From Saussurea involucrata (Eukaryota > Streptophyta > Magnoliopsida > Asterales > Asteraceae): 64,000 nt of DNA. Under the pieces are notes generated by a model. The model did not search any database and had not been told where the DNA came from. It saw only the letters and a list, made by a program, of their open reading frames with translations. Shown here one piece after another: positions 1 to 11,253 of the stretch. The DNA lies in contig CM066322.1 in the NCBI GenBank assembly GCA_033807775.1, forward strand, positions 16,543,001 to 16,607,000. The letters run 5' to 3'. A program made the translations under genes and the position numbers. The number at the start of each line of letters is the position of its first letter. Position 1 is the stretch's first letter.

Positions 1-285
1 TTCGGGAAGGGAATATGATCTGCATAGACGTATGTCGGTTGGAAGAAGTGATCTAGAATTACATGTAACCCGAGGAGGGAACTCTTAGGTGTGAGTTCGT
101 CAGGAGGTGCAAGGGTGGCCTTGTGCCAAGTGGTCAGGAGAGTGATGGTTCCTGGTTTTAGAGTCTCGTTGTAGTGGCGGGGATTTTCCGCCAAGTTCCT
201 TATTTTAAGGAAGTAAAAGGGTATGAGAGACCGTAAGTAGACGTGTTGAATAACCGTGAGTTCTGACGTGGGGACGGGAGCGAGC
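1..285 (+). mobile_element. Gypsy internal fragment, cut by the window edge
   Basis: This stretch is the reverse complement, with scattered differences, of about 3345-3632 inside element A. It is therefore the interior of a second copy of that Gypsy family lying in the opposite orientation. It stops at 285, where an LTR-like TGTAAC start follows, and the expected continuation of the interior is missing on the right. No open frame is visible. Most of the element presumably lies to the left of the window. Confidence 0.7.
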
Positions 286-1253
286 TGTAACACCCCAAAA
301 TCCGGGCTAATTTGAACCTTAATTTTCAACAAGTTATGATGACATAAACTTCAAACTTACATATATAGCAAGTGAATTAATCATCAAGAGTACATTTACA
401 ATACAGGATCCTTCAAATAACCTATCAATCTAATCATATCACTATAATCAGATTAACTAAGTTATCTAAGCAATCCATCAAAATCTCTTCTTGTTAATTG
501 ACACCTCTGCTATTCCAAAACGCTCGTCCCACGACCCTTTACTTTCCCGAGCTGGTACCTAGTAAGAAAACATCATATGAAACGATTAGGCCAACGCCTA
601 GTGAGAACATTCGTTTCCACAATAATATTTACAAAATCAATGTAAACAAGTTATATCAAACCTGATTACCCTTTTTCTTACCATACATGTAACTCTATTC
701 CGTTAACACGATTTTTATCCAATCCCATGAATATGACTGACACACATTCCATCATCATATCATGTCTTAGAGCCACACTACGAATCTTCACTGATTCTAG
801 ATTAATACTCTTATTCCAGAAATCGCAATTACACATGCCCATTTCCATTCATATCCTATTCCAGAGCCACACTACGAATCTTTCTCAGATTCTAGATTAA
901 TGCTCCCACCTAAGAAATCGCAATTACACATGCCCATTTCCTAGGAAAGGAAGTAGAGATCACAATTACATATGTCAATCCCTCTTCCTTAGAAACCGGG
1001 AATAACGATTATTACCACACGCCTATTCCACAATTTCCACACACACACTGGAATAACGATTATTACCACACGCCTATTCCATGTGATTACCAAACACTAG
1101 TGCCTATGGATCCATTACACTTTACTAACGTATATGAATAACAACATATTACAGCTCATATCATATTCTCAAATCTAAGAATACTAGATAACCTATCGTA
1201 TCTTCATCCTCAAATGCCCCCCCCCCCCCCCCCCCTTCGGCGACTTAGCACGG
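286..1253 (-). mobile_element. Truncated LTR of the family-D Gypsy element
   Basis: It starts TGTAACACCCC and aligns along its length with the solo LTR at 26365-27310, including the short repeats of AATTACACATGCCCATTTC type and the sequence around CGGCGACTTAGCAC. Similarity ends at about 1253, just after a run of 19 C (1217-1235). The 3' 40 percent of this LTR is absent and a different LTR begins within 30 bases. The start at 286 looks like a true insertion end in the Gypsy interior at 1-285, but no right-hand target duplication survives. Confidence 0.75.
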
Positions 1254-1279
1254 GGGTTCCGCTACCCGGTTTCTAAGGA

Positions 1280-2545
1280 AGAATCTGCTCCCGTAAATGG
1301 CACCCTGAAGTCACTCGAAAGTGACAACGAGTCAGTCTCACGCTGCCTTGCTGGGTCACTCTTCCCATGGCATAAACGGGTCACTCCTCCCGGCATGAGC
1401 ACTGGCGGGTCTGCCTCCCGACTTAGCCAGTTTACGTCTAACACAATGTATGCATACATCTCATATCAACTTTCAAACAAGTACAAATCATGTAAATAAA
1501 CATGGCAATTCTACTTATTTACTTTCTTTAGAAAACACGTATTTTTAGTTAGAAAAACTCACCTAGTGCGCTTACTATCTTTTCTTACTCTGTTCCTGAC
1601 TTCCAATCGGTTTACTTGAGAAATGAATGAAATGCAACTGCTCAGATCCTAAACCAGCTGTCTGGACACTATCCGGATTTGACTTACCGGATACCTGCAA
1701 CTTGCCGGATCACACTTACCGGGACTCCACTTACCGGATCACACTTACCGGTCAAATTAAACTTACCGGATACGGCTAACTTACCGGGCGCACGAACTAT
1801 CCGGGCATGGTCCTAGCTTACCGGGTCATACCGGGTGACTGACTTACCGGAACTATCCGGTTTACTCGACTTCCCGTACGATCCTACTATCCGGACGTCA
1901 CTTCCGGATTCCTCGGGTTACCGGGTCCGAGATGTCCGGGAACCTGCTAGACGGGACTTACCTGGTAACACCATGGGGAACTTACCGGGCGGCGGCTGAG
2001 TCCCTTCTTGGGACCGAAGTCAGCAGATTAGCCCTCAACTCAACGATTTAAGAACTAAAACTCTAACATCATTTATTTTGATCATCTCTTACCATGCTCT
2101 TGGCTATTTAAACACAAGGATGATTATCTAATCTCCTCTTAGGGCTTCATCCTCAACTTTTAGTTAAAAAACCCTCAATCAACCAACAATCTAGCTGAAC
2201 ATAGAAACAAGAATTGAAGTTTGGGATTACCTGATAGAATCACTTGTAGGATCAGACTCCAAATCCACTTCCTCTTCCAATTTTGTTGATTGATGATTTC
2301 TTCTCTTCAATTTGTTCTTGAGACTCCAAGACTCCTTCTTTTTATGCTCCTTTCTCAGAGCCGCCACCAACACTCACACACACACACACACACACACACT
2401 CACAATGATTGATTCTAGGGTTTTGAGCCCTATTTGGGGCTTTTATACCCTCCCTGAAATTACGTTTTATCCCCTGAACTTTTAACTATACAACTTTCTT
2501 CCACAAAACTCAAATCTTTTAAAAATTAAGATCTCGGTTATTACA
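1280..2545 (-). repeat. Left (3') LTR of element A, 5'-truncated
   Basis: It matches the right LTR from about 7187 to 7585 and then 15204-16124. Within it lie a cluster of ACCGG/CCGGA motifs (about 1660-1990), a CA microsatellite (about 2376-2400) and the terminal CTCGGTTATTACA. The first part of the LTR is replaced by the family-D LTR. Immediately right of its end lies a purine-rich minus-strand sequence, the polypurine tract expected before a 3' LTR. Confidence 0.8.
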
Positions 2546-2556
2546 ACACTCCCCCC

Positions 2557-2808
2557 TCAAAATAATTCTGTCCTCGAAATTCCATTATAAAAAAGATGAG
2601 GGTATATGGACCTCATGTTTTCTTCCACTTCCCAAGTTGCCTCTCGTCCCTTATGATACCTCCACCGGACCTTTACTAGTCGGACCTCTTTGTTCCTCGT
2701 TTTGCAAACCTTACTGCTCACGATTTGTATCGGTTCTTCTACGTAAGTCAACCTCTCATCAATACTGATGTCCCCCAAAGGAACAGTCACATCGGTTCTG
2801 ACAAACAC
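2557..2808 (-). pseudogene. C-terminal chromodomain of Gypsy integrase (element A)
   Basis: This 83-residue frame contains the run VRLVKVRWRYHKGREATWE followed by a YPHLF-like end. That is the usual C-terminal chromodomain of plant chromovirus pol proteins just before the 3' LTR. In the family it follows the integrase core and is thought to bind histone marks and steer integration. Here the sequence upstream (2809-5215) has no open frame, and neither reverse transcriptase nor integrase core is recognisable, so this is the tail of a dead pol gene. The same domain is found at 36481-36735. Confidence 0.8.
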
Positions 2809-5215
2809 TTCTTTAAGTCCGAGACATTAAATGTCGGATGAACACCCTTTAATTCCTCTGGCCAGTCTTACTTGTATGCCACTGTTCCAACTCGCTCAAT
2901 AATGGCGAAAGTCAACTCCTTATCGTCTGTAATTCTTGCAAGGTCGCCATCATTTCAGCTTCCATCATCTGTTCCCCATAACAGAGGCGTGCATCACACT
3001 ATGAATTCCTCCAAAAATTTCATCGAGTACCACAAGATCGCGCACTATCTATTCAACTTTCCTAACTTCGACGGATCCACAGACGTAGTCCACCTTACCT
3101 TTCTCTCAAACTTCAAGGTTCAAAAGTCTTATATTTTTTTTTCAATCCAACCAACTCAGTTCTACTCGGTCACCCCAAACCGTTCCGATGGGAAACATAA
3201 CCGTACACCATACTTTGGAACCGCCCTCGGCGAGTCACCACTTTGTTATGTCGTGCCATCTTGTACTATTTACTTGCAACCTTTCCGAATACTATACTCG
3301 CTTAAATACCACTAGAAAATCCAAGGCCAACCGCGCCTCCATTTGCTCGCTTCCGTCCCCACGTCGGGACTCACGGTTTTAAAACACGTCTACTTACGGT
3401 CTCTCCTACCTCTTTACTTCCTTAAAAGAAGGAATTTTGACGGAAATTCCCTGCCACAACAACAAAAATCTTAGACCAGGAATAATCACTCACTTGACAA
3501 CTTGGCACAAGGCCTCCCTTGCACATCCCGACGAACTCACACGTGAGAGTTCCCTTCTCGGATTACATGTAATTCCAGATTACTTCTTCCAACCGGCATA
3601 CATCTATGCAGATCATACTCCCTTCCCGAATCACATCGGCTACAACTCTACAACTAATTCGTACATTCTCACCACTTCATCACTTCACACTTAACGTGAC
3701 TAATAGTAGGAAACCTCCATAATCCCTTATTGAAGTGTTCACCTATCCGAATTGATCTTATCCTGAAGCCACATCAATTCCCCACTGCATCCCACAAGCG
3801 TCCAATCATATATGTCATAACTTCGGTTACCCTCACTCAACTAGGAGGGGTATCCATGGTCACACAAAACTATTCTCAATAACTTATCACGGAACGACCA
3901 GTTCGTTTGAACATTTCCCATAATATCACCACTCCACTCTCAATCAATTGCCTTTTTCCACTTCTTTTCCGCACAAATCCCCTTCCTCCAAACTCTTTTC
4001 AGGAGTTCGCACACTCACTGATGTCAATCTACACACACTACGCCACTTTATCGGTGTTACCGCCAAGCTTACTGTTTCTAACTTACTCACTTGGTCCGTT
4101 ATACTATCCTCACCTCCCCACGTTAGCATGAAGCACCGCCCACTAAACATTACTTGCCCCTTTCTTCCGATCTTTCCACGTGCTGATAACACTCTCTCAT
4201 TATTATACATAACCAAACGGTCGCACCCAAAATCCTAACTTGAGGTATCCAACCAAGCTATCTCGAAATGACACTGGTGTTTGGAGTCACTATACGTTCT
4301 TGATCTCCAATCTGCTCCCTTCTCGGATAATTCCTTCGCACAAAAGGAACAATTCACGTTCCTTGAGGATTTCGCATCCACTACACCATCTCTTAGACTC
4401 CCTCATCCAACATCCTCTTTAACCTTTCAATGATCCCGAAGTATACTTACTTTGCGACTCACACAACCAAAATACTTGGTTTCTCATTTGGGTAACCACC
4501 CACTATCGCTCCGTCATCCATCCCGAGATTTGCTATATCTTAACGCCAGCTTACACCACGTACCCCAACAACTTGCTTAACAAGTTGTATAACTCATCCG
4601 AATTCCCAAAAGGTTTTCCTCTGATGCTTCACCTCTTCTAATCAACGCATTACTTTATTATTGGCTTACACCTTTATCTTGGCAAATGATGCCACTAACT
4701 CATCCATACCTCCTCCACCCATAGCGTCACACCGCAGATCAGATCTCTCATGGTCATTTGTACACAACATCAAGCCTGCCTTCCCATTCTTCCGCATAAA
4801 TAACCGAGTCTATCTCGCTACCTTGTCTTTCCTAAACTCTAAATCAACAACTCACGAGTTCCCGAATAACTCAAACATAGTCGTTTCTTGCTAGTTCTTT
4901 GCGATTCCTAAACGTTACATATGCAGTGTATATTCTCTCACAGGTCGATATACTCTATACGCCCACACGAGGTGTTCCATTGTTATGGTTACATCTTTCC
5001 AGAACGACCTCCTACATTTACCCACACCGCGGTAATCCTCTCCGCTTCCAACCTCTTGACAACGTCTTCAGTTCTAGACATTTTAAGTAGTTGTCGACTT
5101 TAACATTAGTAGTCAACCCGATGATGCCTCCCTAACTTTCCCTTCGAAAATGGTTCCTAACAACACTTAATCTTTCCATCATGTCATAATCATCTTCACA
5201 TCTCGTTGTCCTCAC
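2809..5215 (-). other. Decayed pol interior of element A
   Basis: About 2.4 kb lies between the protease and chromodomain remnants, where an intact Gypsy pol would need more than 3 kb. All frames carry frequent stops. I could not recognise reverse transcriptase, RNase H or integrase motifs. Part of it (about 3345-3632) is shared with 1-285, and much with the interior of the Gypsy element at 36477-40845, which shows it is old family sequence. Confidence 0.6.
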
Positions 5216-5506
5216 TTAAATAACTACTTCTTTCTTATCGGGCAAAGCGACCCGAATCGACTTCTTATTACACAATATACTAGCGTCACTCTCCGCTAAC
5301 CAGTCCATTCCTAGGACTACATCAAACTCCCCCAATCCCATAGGGTACAACCTCAAAGGAAACAAGTGACCATCCACGTCTATGCCACATCCCTCACATA
5401 CTTCTTTCACCCAGACTCGACTATCATCCGCTACCTCTACCTCAAACCCAAAGTTCAACCTCTTGGGTTTCACTTGCAAATTTTCGAATAAAGTTGGGTG
5501 ACACAA
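5216..5506 (-). pseudogene. Retroviral-type aspartic protease remnant (element A)
   Basis: The 96-residue frame includes FDVVLGMDWLAES, the conserved C-terminal motif of the Gypsy protease (RVP_2 type). The catalytic DSGA-like motif that should come first falls in the end of the overlapping gag frame (5470-6531), where it reads as a degenerate FGDQSFV. The protease is therefore split by a frameshift and its active site is lost. It lies in the normal gag-protease order on the minus strand. Confidence 0.75.
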
Positions 5507-6531
5507 ACGAACGATTGGTCCCCGAATAAAATACTTTTAGCAAAAGTCAAGTATATAGGGAAGGTACCTGTCACCACATCAGGCGTGTTCACCGCCTCCT
5601 CCGCTAGCATGTGGAAAGCTCTCGCCCTCGCGCAAGCCGGCTCCACCTTTCTCTCTTCGCTCCTTCCTCCGCTACTACCGCTGTCACCTCCAGTATACCC
5701 TTTCTTCAACTGTGGGCAGTCCCACTTGACGTATTCTGGCGAACCGCACTGATAACATGACTTCGAACTGCGGCAGTCTTGGGCCATGTGTCCCATTTTC
5801 CCACACTTGTAACACCCATCCCTATTCGCCAAACACTCTCCCTTATGAATTCTGTTGCACTTGCTACAAGGTCTCTTTCCTGACCTGAATCCCACCCACA
5901 GCTCGGGCTTAGGCGCACTCGACCTCTGAACATCCCGACTCGGCTCTTCCCACTTTCGCTTGTCTCCGACTCTCTCGGTCATCTGTCTGTTTCTATCTTT
6001 CTCAGTCTGAGGTAGACTGGTCTCCTCAGTCTTTTTCTCACTACCACTTTTGGTTCGCCCCTCTGACATAATCTTATACTGATTGTCTAGCACTGCTTGC
6101 AAGGTTTCTTGTAGCTTGCCCATCTCTGCCGTGAATTTCTCCTCAGTTACAAAAGCTGGTGCGGCACCTGGACGACTCCCCCTCTTAGCTTTCTTTTTCC
6201 TTGCGGGCGCTGAACTCTCGTGTTCAGCTATCTCTCGTACCTCGGGTTCCTCCACACTCTTTACCTTGCACCTAGCTGGCGCTTTCTTCTTCTTCCCCTT
6301 GCCTTTAGCGACTGCCTCTCCCACTTCGATGGTAACCTTCCTTGGTGTCGTTCCTCTACCTCTCCCACGACCTCTGCCTCTTCCACGAGTGACCACCGAT
6401 CTTTGGGGATTCATTGGTCCATCATCCGCTAGTTCCTCAACTCGCACTGCCTTCTCATGAGGCATAGTCTCCTCAATCGATACTTCCACAACGATGGGTA
6501 TCGATATGTTCCTCAACGATCTTGTCGACAT
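5470..6531 (-). pseudogene. Gypsy gag with capsid deleted (element A)
   Basis: A 353-residue frame in sense with the element. An RGRGRG tract is at residues 49-60 and lysine-rich stretches at about 75-120. Then come zinc-knuckle-like sites: a C222/C225/H229/C233 cluster, a canonical CX2CX4HX4C knuckle at 240-253, and a second at 259-272 in which the histidine is replaced by tyrosine (Y267). The capsid (Retrotrans_gag) domain that should lie between the basic region and the knuckles is missing, which looks like an in-frame deletion near residue 157. The C-terminus runs into the degenerate protease. In intact relatives this protein packages element RNA; this copy probably cannot form particles. 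Confidence 0.8.
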
Positions 6532-6800
6532 CCTCGATTACTGATACACGACAGTTAAACTAGCTTAAGACTTACAACATCGGATTAATAAGGCAATTTA
6601 AGCACATACATGTACCTGTAAGTTCGCAATTACACTGGCCAGGTGTAATCCCAAACTTACCTTACATTACCGTCCTCGGTACCCTATTAGTCCTATCTCT
6701 ACAATAGTGCCCTCCTAACGCATTTCCTGATTCTCAGTTGTGATTTCTATTCCCAAAGTTTAAGTTTAGGCCCGTCCGGTCACCTAAATCCCTTAAACTA

Positions 6801-6814
6801 TGGCTCTGATACCA
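6801..6814 (-). other. Primer-binding site of element A
   Basis: The minus strand reads TGGTATCAGAGCCA, complementary to the 3' end of plant initiator Met-tRNA, two bases from the LTR start at 6817. This sets the orientation of element A. Confidence 0.85.
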
Positions 6815-6816
6815 AT

Positions 6817-7585
6817 TGTAACAACCCAGTCCAAAATAAAGCATGCAATTCATATAAATCAGAACATCCCAAAAATGGGTCCCAAGAATTTCTTACATAA
6901 GTCTCAAAATTTAGGTTGGCGGAAACAACCTATACACAACTGAGAATACTAGAAACTAGAAATAATAGTGTCTCTGTCTCTACTGCATTTATCCACTAAC
7001 TGCCCAGCTCACCTGCCAGAGTCTCCAACTACCTGCTTACCTGAAAAGGTTTAGTTTGGAAAATGCTAGGGTTAGACCATGAGGTCTAGTGAGCTCCCTC
7101 CTGACAGTTCTCAAAATCATTTAAAAACATTTCATAACTTTCACATGTAAAACTTTCACATATCTTTTCATAAAACTTTCACGGATAGAATTCCCTCCCG
7201 TAAATGGCACCCTGAAGTCACTCGAAAGTGACAACGAGTCAGTCTCACGCTGCCTTGCTGGGTCACTCTTCCCATGGCATAAACGGGTCACTCCTCCCGG
7301 CATTAGCACTGGCGGGTCTGCCTCCCGACTTAGCCAGTTTACGTCTAACACAATGTATGCATACATCTCATATCAACTTTCAAACAAGTACAAATCATGT
7401 AAATAAACATGGCAATTCTACTCATTTACTTTCTTTAGAAAACACGTTTAAAACACGTATTTTTAGTTAGAAAAACTCACCTGGTGCGCTTACTATCTTT
7501 TCTTACTTTATTCCTGACTTCTAATCGGTTTACCTGAGAAATGAATGAAATGCAACTACTCAGATCCTAAACCAGCTGTACGGAC
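6817..7585 (-). repeat. Right (5') LTR of element A, first part
   Basis: It starts TGTAACAACCCAGTCC and is closely related to the LTR starts at 35029 and 40846. It is interrupted after CGGAC at 7581-7585 by element B and resumes at 15204 after the duplicated CGGAC at 15199-15203. The segment 7187-7480 is nearly identical to 1280-1560 in the left LTR. Confidence 0.85.
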
Positions 7586-7926
7586 TGTAACACCCTAAAA
7601 ACAGGGCTAATTTAAACCTTAAATTTTTCACAAGTTATGATCATAAAACTTCAAACTTTGATAACCTGAGGATCAATTGTAAAGGTTTTATATACAACGC
7701 ATCTAACTCAAATAACCTATTAATCTAATCATACATCATAATCAGATTAACTAAGTTATCTAGTCCTTTGTCCCAAAACATCAAAAGAATAGCTAGATCC
7801 TCCGTCATCTCTAAGTTTGAATCTTTCCAAAAGTCCTCATCACACATCCCCGCTTACTTCCCGGAGCTTGTACCTGGTAAGAAAATTCAACTTGAACAAT
7901 TAGGCTTTCGCCTAATGAGAATATTC

Positions 7927-9147
7927 TGTTGGTGCAAGTGTACCACATCTCTATATATTTATATATATTTATTTTGATGATTACAAACACACCGTATTAT
8001 TGTTTATCTAACAATTTAATCCAAGTGTGCAGTTGTTGAAGAACACGAAGATTTAATCTGAAGGGATCAAGACGGAAGTGTTTACGTCGTCATTATTGTT
8101 TATAACTAATAATGATAAACACCCTAAAATAATATACCACTTGGATATTTCTAAAAACCCAACAATTAATTTTAATAAGATTTTAAGAAGATCCAGCAGA
8201 TTTGGTTGCAGTCCTGGAAGCTGTCTTTTCTGACGGCGGTATACCGCGGCGATACAGCCGGTATACCGCGGGTACACTTTTGCCGGTATACCGCGGGTGT
8301 TCAGCCGGTATACCGCGGCAGTCCGTGTGCAATTCTGATTGGTTGAAGTTGCTGTTTCGTACGGCCGGTATACCGCGAGACCCAGCCGGTATACCGCGGG
8401 TACGTTTTTCCTGCCAACTTTGCATGTAGCCGTTGGTGTGTCAGTCACCTTTTCTGACGGCGGTATACCGCATGCATTTGGCGGTATACCGCGGATGCAC
8501 AATGCCGTTGGAGATGCTGATATATAAAGAAGCTGTTGGTGATGAAGAATAAAAAGACCTCAGACAACACAACAGTAACAAGCAACAACAAACAGCACCT
8601 CTCAGCTCTCTCATCTATTTATAATATATATTTTATAAAACTTTTTTTATAAAATATCCAAGTGTGAGATATTATACAAGAGTGATTACCCATTGTGAGT
8701 TATACTCCTCTTGTAAGCATTTGAATAACGGGTGTGTGATCCTGTACATCTCATAGCAGAAGCTTGAGAATCAATTACGTTACCTTTGTACTTGGTTTGT
8801 ATTTCTACCGTAAAGAATACATTTATTGGATCGTGTCGGGAAGTGTCTCGGCTGCTGGTTTATCACAGTTGGTGGTAAATCAGTAAATCTCTGTGTCAAG
8901 TATCTCTATCCCTTATCTCTTTATTTATTCCGCTGTGCTATATTATATTTATTTATATAAACTGCTTTGCATTTATATTTATTTATATAATCTCTGTGTA
9001 TTTAAATTATATCTGTTTATATAATTGTTGTATACTTATTTATTTATACTCTGCTTTATTTATTCTGTATTTATTTGTAAAAAGAATTTTTGAAAGTAAA
9101 AGTTTTAAAATACAACCTTACCCCCCCCCCCCTTAGGTTGTCCAACA
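7927..9147 (+). mobile_element. Solo LTR E, related to the young gag-only element's LTR
   Basis: A 1221-bp LTR starting TGTTGGTGCAAGTG and ending GTCCAACA, with TATTC duplicated at 7922-7926 and 9148-9152. Reading + it corresponds to the reverse complement of the LTRs at 21017-22236 and 24852-26069, but it is clearly diverged. It inserted into the LTR of element B, so it is younger than B. It probably arose by LTR-LTR recombination. The run of C near 9121-9132 is close to its 3' end. Confidence 0.9.
8235..8494. repeat. GGTATACC palindrome cluster in solo LTR E
   Basis: Eight copies of GGTATACC occur in about 260 bases, each flanked by GC arms such as GCGGTATACCGC (a perfect 12-bp palindrome) or CCGGTATACCGCGG. 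The same number is present in the homologous LTRs at 21666-21926 and 25499-25759. It may be an LTR regulatory module or hairpin array. It also makes spurious open frames rich in YRGIP. Confidence 0.9.
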
Positions 9148-11253
9148 TATTCAAATCAAATTAAAATTTTACAATTAAAATCTCAACAGATAAATCAAAC
9201 CTGTTTTCACCCATCTTACCGTACAACAACTCCTTTCAACAATGGTATTCTACCCCACTCCCATAACTATGACTAATTTACCTAGTCATATTATCATACA
9301 CCAGAGCCTTCTACGAATCAATCCCAGATTCTAGATCAATGCTCTCATCTAATAAATCGCAATTACATATGCCTATTTATTAGAAAGGATGTAGAGATTA
9401 CAATTACTCATGTCAATCTCTATTCATCCTAAGAAATCAGGAATTACGATTACTCACATCAATCCCATGATTTCTCAATAATGCAAATAGGAATTACGAT
9501 TACTCACATCAATTCCTTATTTCACATACACACAGGAATTACGATTACTCACATCAATTCCACATTTAACATACACACAGGAATTACGATTACTCACGTC
9601 AATTCCTTATTTCAAATAAATGGGAATTACGATTACTCACATCAATTCCACATTTAACATACACACAGGAATTACGATTACTCACGTCAATTCCATGTGT
9701 TCATATAAAACTAGTGCCTATGGATCCATTACACTTAACACATTCCTGCCTAGCATCATACTAGCGCAGTCTATAAACCTAACATATTACTATTTAAAAG
9801 TACATATGTTCAAGTAACATAAGATATAGGTCAATTCTTAAATCGCACATTTCCATGATTAACGAAACTATACTTTTCAATTTCTAGAATAGTACAGATA
9901 ATACAAAGTCTCTGGATACCTTAACTATTATATTCTTAAGTTCATATCCAAGATCTATTACCAAAATCTGTAAACTGACACTTTTTATCCAACTCCCGGT
10001 ATCCCCAACTCCCGGTATCCCAAACTCCCGGTATTCAACACATGTACCGGAACTTCACCGGAACTCATAAGTACCGGGATTTGCCTCTACCGGGACTTCC
10101 AACTTTCGATACTTTTTATCATACCGGGACTGCACCGGGACATTTCAGTACTGGGGCTTTCATGTACCGGGACTACGTGCAGTTTATTTCAACAAGTCCA
10201 CAAATCGACTTAACTTGTGAAATCAATTCAATCTATGTATTCCATTCAGTCCTCAATCAATTCATACAAATATACCAATGTTAATATAACTTAAAAACAC
10301 TGATTTGTACAAAGAATCGAATGAACTCACTGGATGAAGTTCTTGGCTCTGCTCACTTCAAATCTCTTCTAAATAAGCCTACTATTTATCAATTAAGTCA
10401 TACTAAAGCATTCAGACACATATTTAACCATCTATTTCAACTTCAATGACTTAATTTTAAAGAGAGTTGAATAACTCACCTGGTCAGTTTCTGAACGATG
10501 TGTTCTTCACAAAACCCACTTCCTCAGCTTAATCAACGGCAAGATTTCTCCAAAATCAGCTTTCCTTCTTCTGTTTCTTCTTTCTTTCATGTACGCACTC
10601 TCTCTCTCGCTCTCTGTTTGTTTTTACTCCAAAACAATAATCTCACCTACACACAATTAGTCACTCAAGACTAATTGTGTTGACACCTCATACTGATAAC
10701 TTGATGAGTCAAAACTCATATTACCCAATACACCTCAAACTTTACTGAAATGACATAATAAACCCTCAAGTTAAGTTTTCGTATTAAACTTCAACTTGAA
10801 CAAAAATACAATTAAAGTTTACCCCTTTAACTTATTACACTACAAAACCATTTACGTAACTTAATCGGGGATAAACTCTAAAATTAATCTATCACATGAT
10901 AAATCATACCTTATCAAATAATTATACTCAAATTATTTAATAAACCCAAACATCATATTTTTATATAAAAAAAACGAGATGTTACAATACTCCCCAACTT
11001 AAAAGGATTTCGTCCCCGAAATCACAGTTAGGTAACCAAAATAAGGATATCAAATTTTCATATCTTATCTTTACTCTAACGTCACATTAGTATCTTTATT
11101 GTACAAGGACTCAAATTTACACATCTTTTGAATCTTACATCCTTCAACATTCCCCGCTCCCCAACTTAAATTTGCAATTCTCCTTGAGTAATTATATAAT
11201 TATCAAATCTTTATCCTCTTATCAAAATCGTAAATGATATAACTAACTAGAAA

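Larger units (their letters stand above)
7586..10986 (-). repeat. Left (3') LTR of element B, interrupted
   Basis: It matches the right LTR 13001-15198 except for the insertion of E (7927-9147 plus TATTC). It contains about seven copies of a short unit built on GGAATTACGATTACTCAC (about 9427-9692), a cluster of CTCCCGGTAT/CCGGGA motifs (about 9990-10170) and a CT-rich tract (about 10590-10620). It ends GAGATGTTACA. Confidence 0.85.

Noticed and set aside
1217..1235. Long C or G homopolymers (also 32753-32769, 33704-33717, 9119-9132)
   Set aside because: Not treated as functional; lengths of such runs are unreliable in assemblies, and G-quadruplex potential is not supported by separate G-tracts.
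2872..4422. Series of + strand frames in element A (for example 147, 96 and 85 residues)
   Set aside because: They are antisense to the element's pol and correspond to decayed sequence; the related interior at 36800-38060 does not conserve them as proteins.
8053..8502. 149-residue and related frames rich in YRGIP / AVYRR, also at 21562-22110 and 25395-25943
   Set aside because: They are translations of the GGTATACC palindrome cluster inside LTRs, readable on both strands. No protein-like composition outside the repeats.
9620..9817. 65-residue frame MGITITHINS..., repeated at 13809-14006
   Set aside because: It translates the GGAATTACGATTACTCAC repeats of LTR B; both LTRs simply carry the same repeat.
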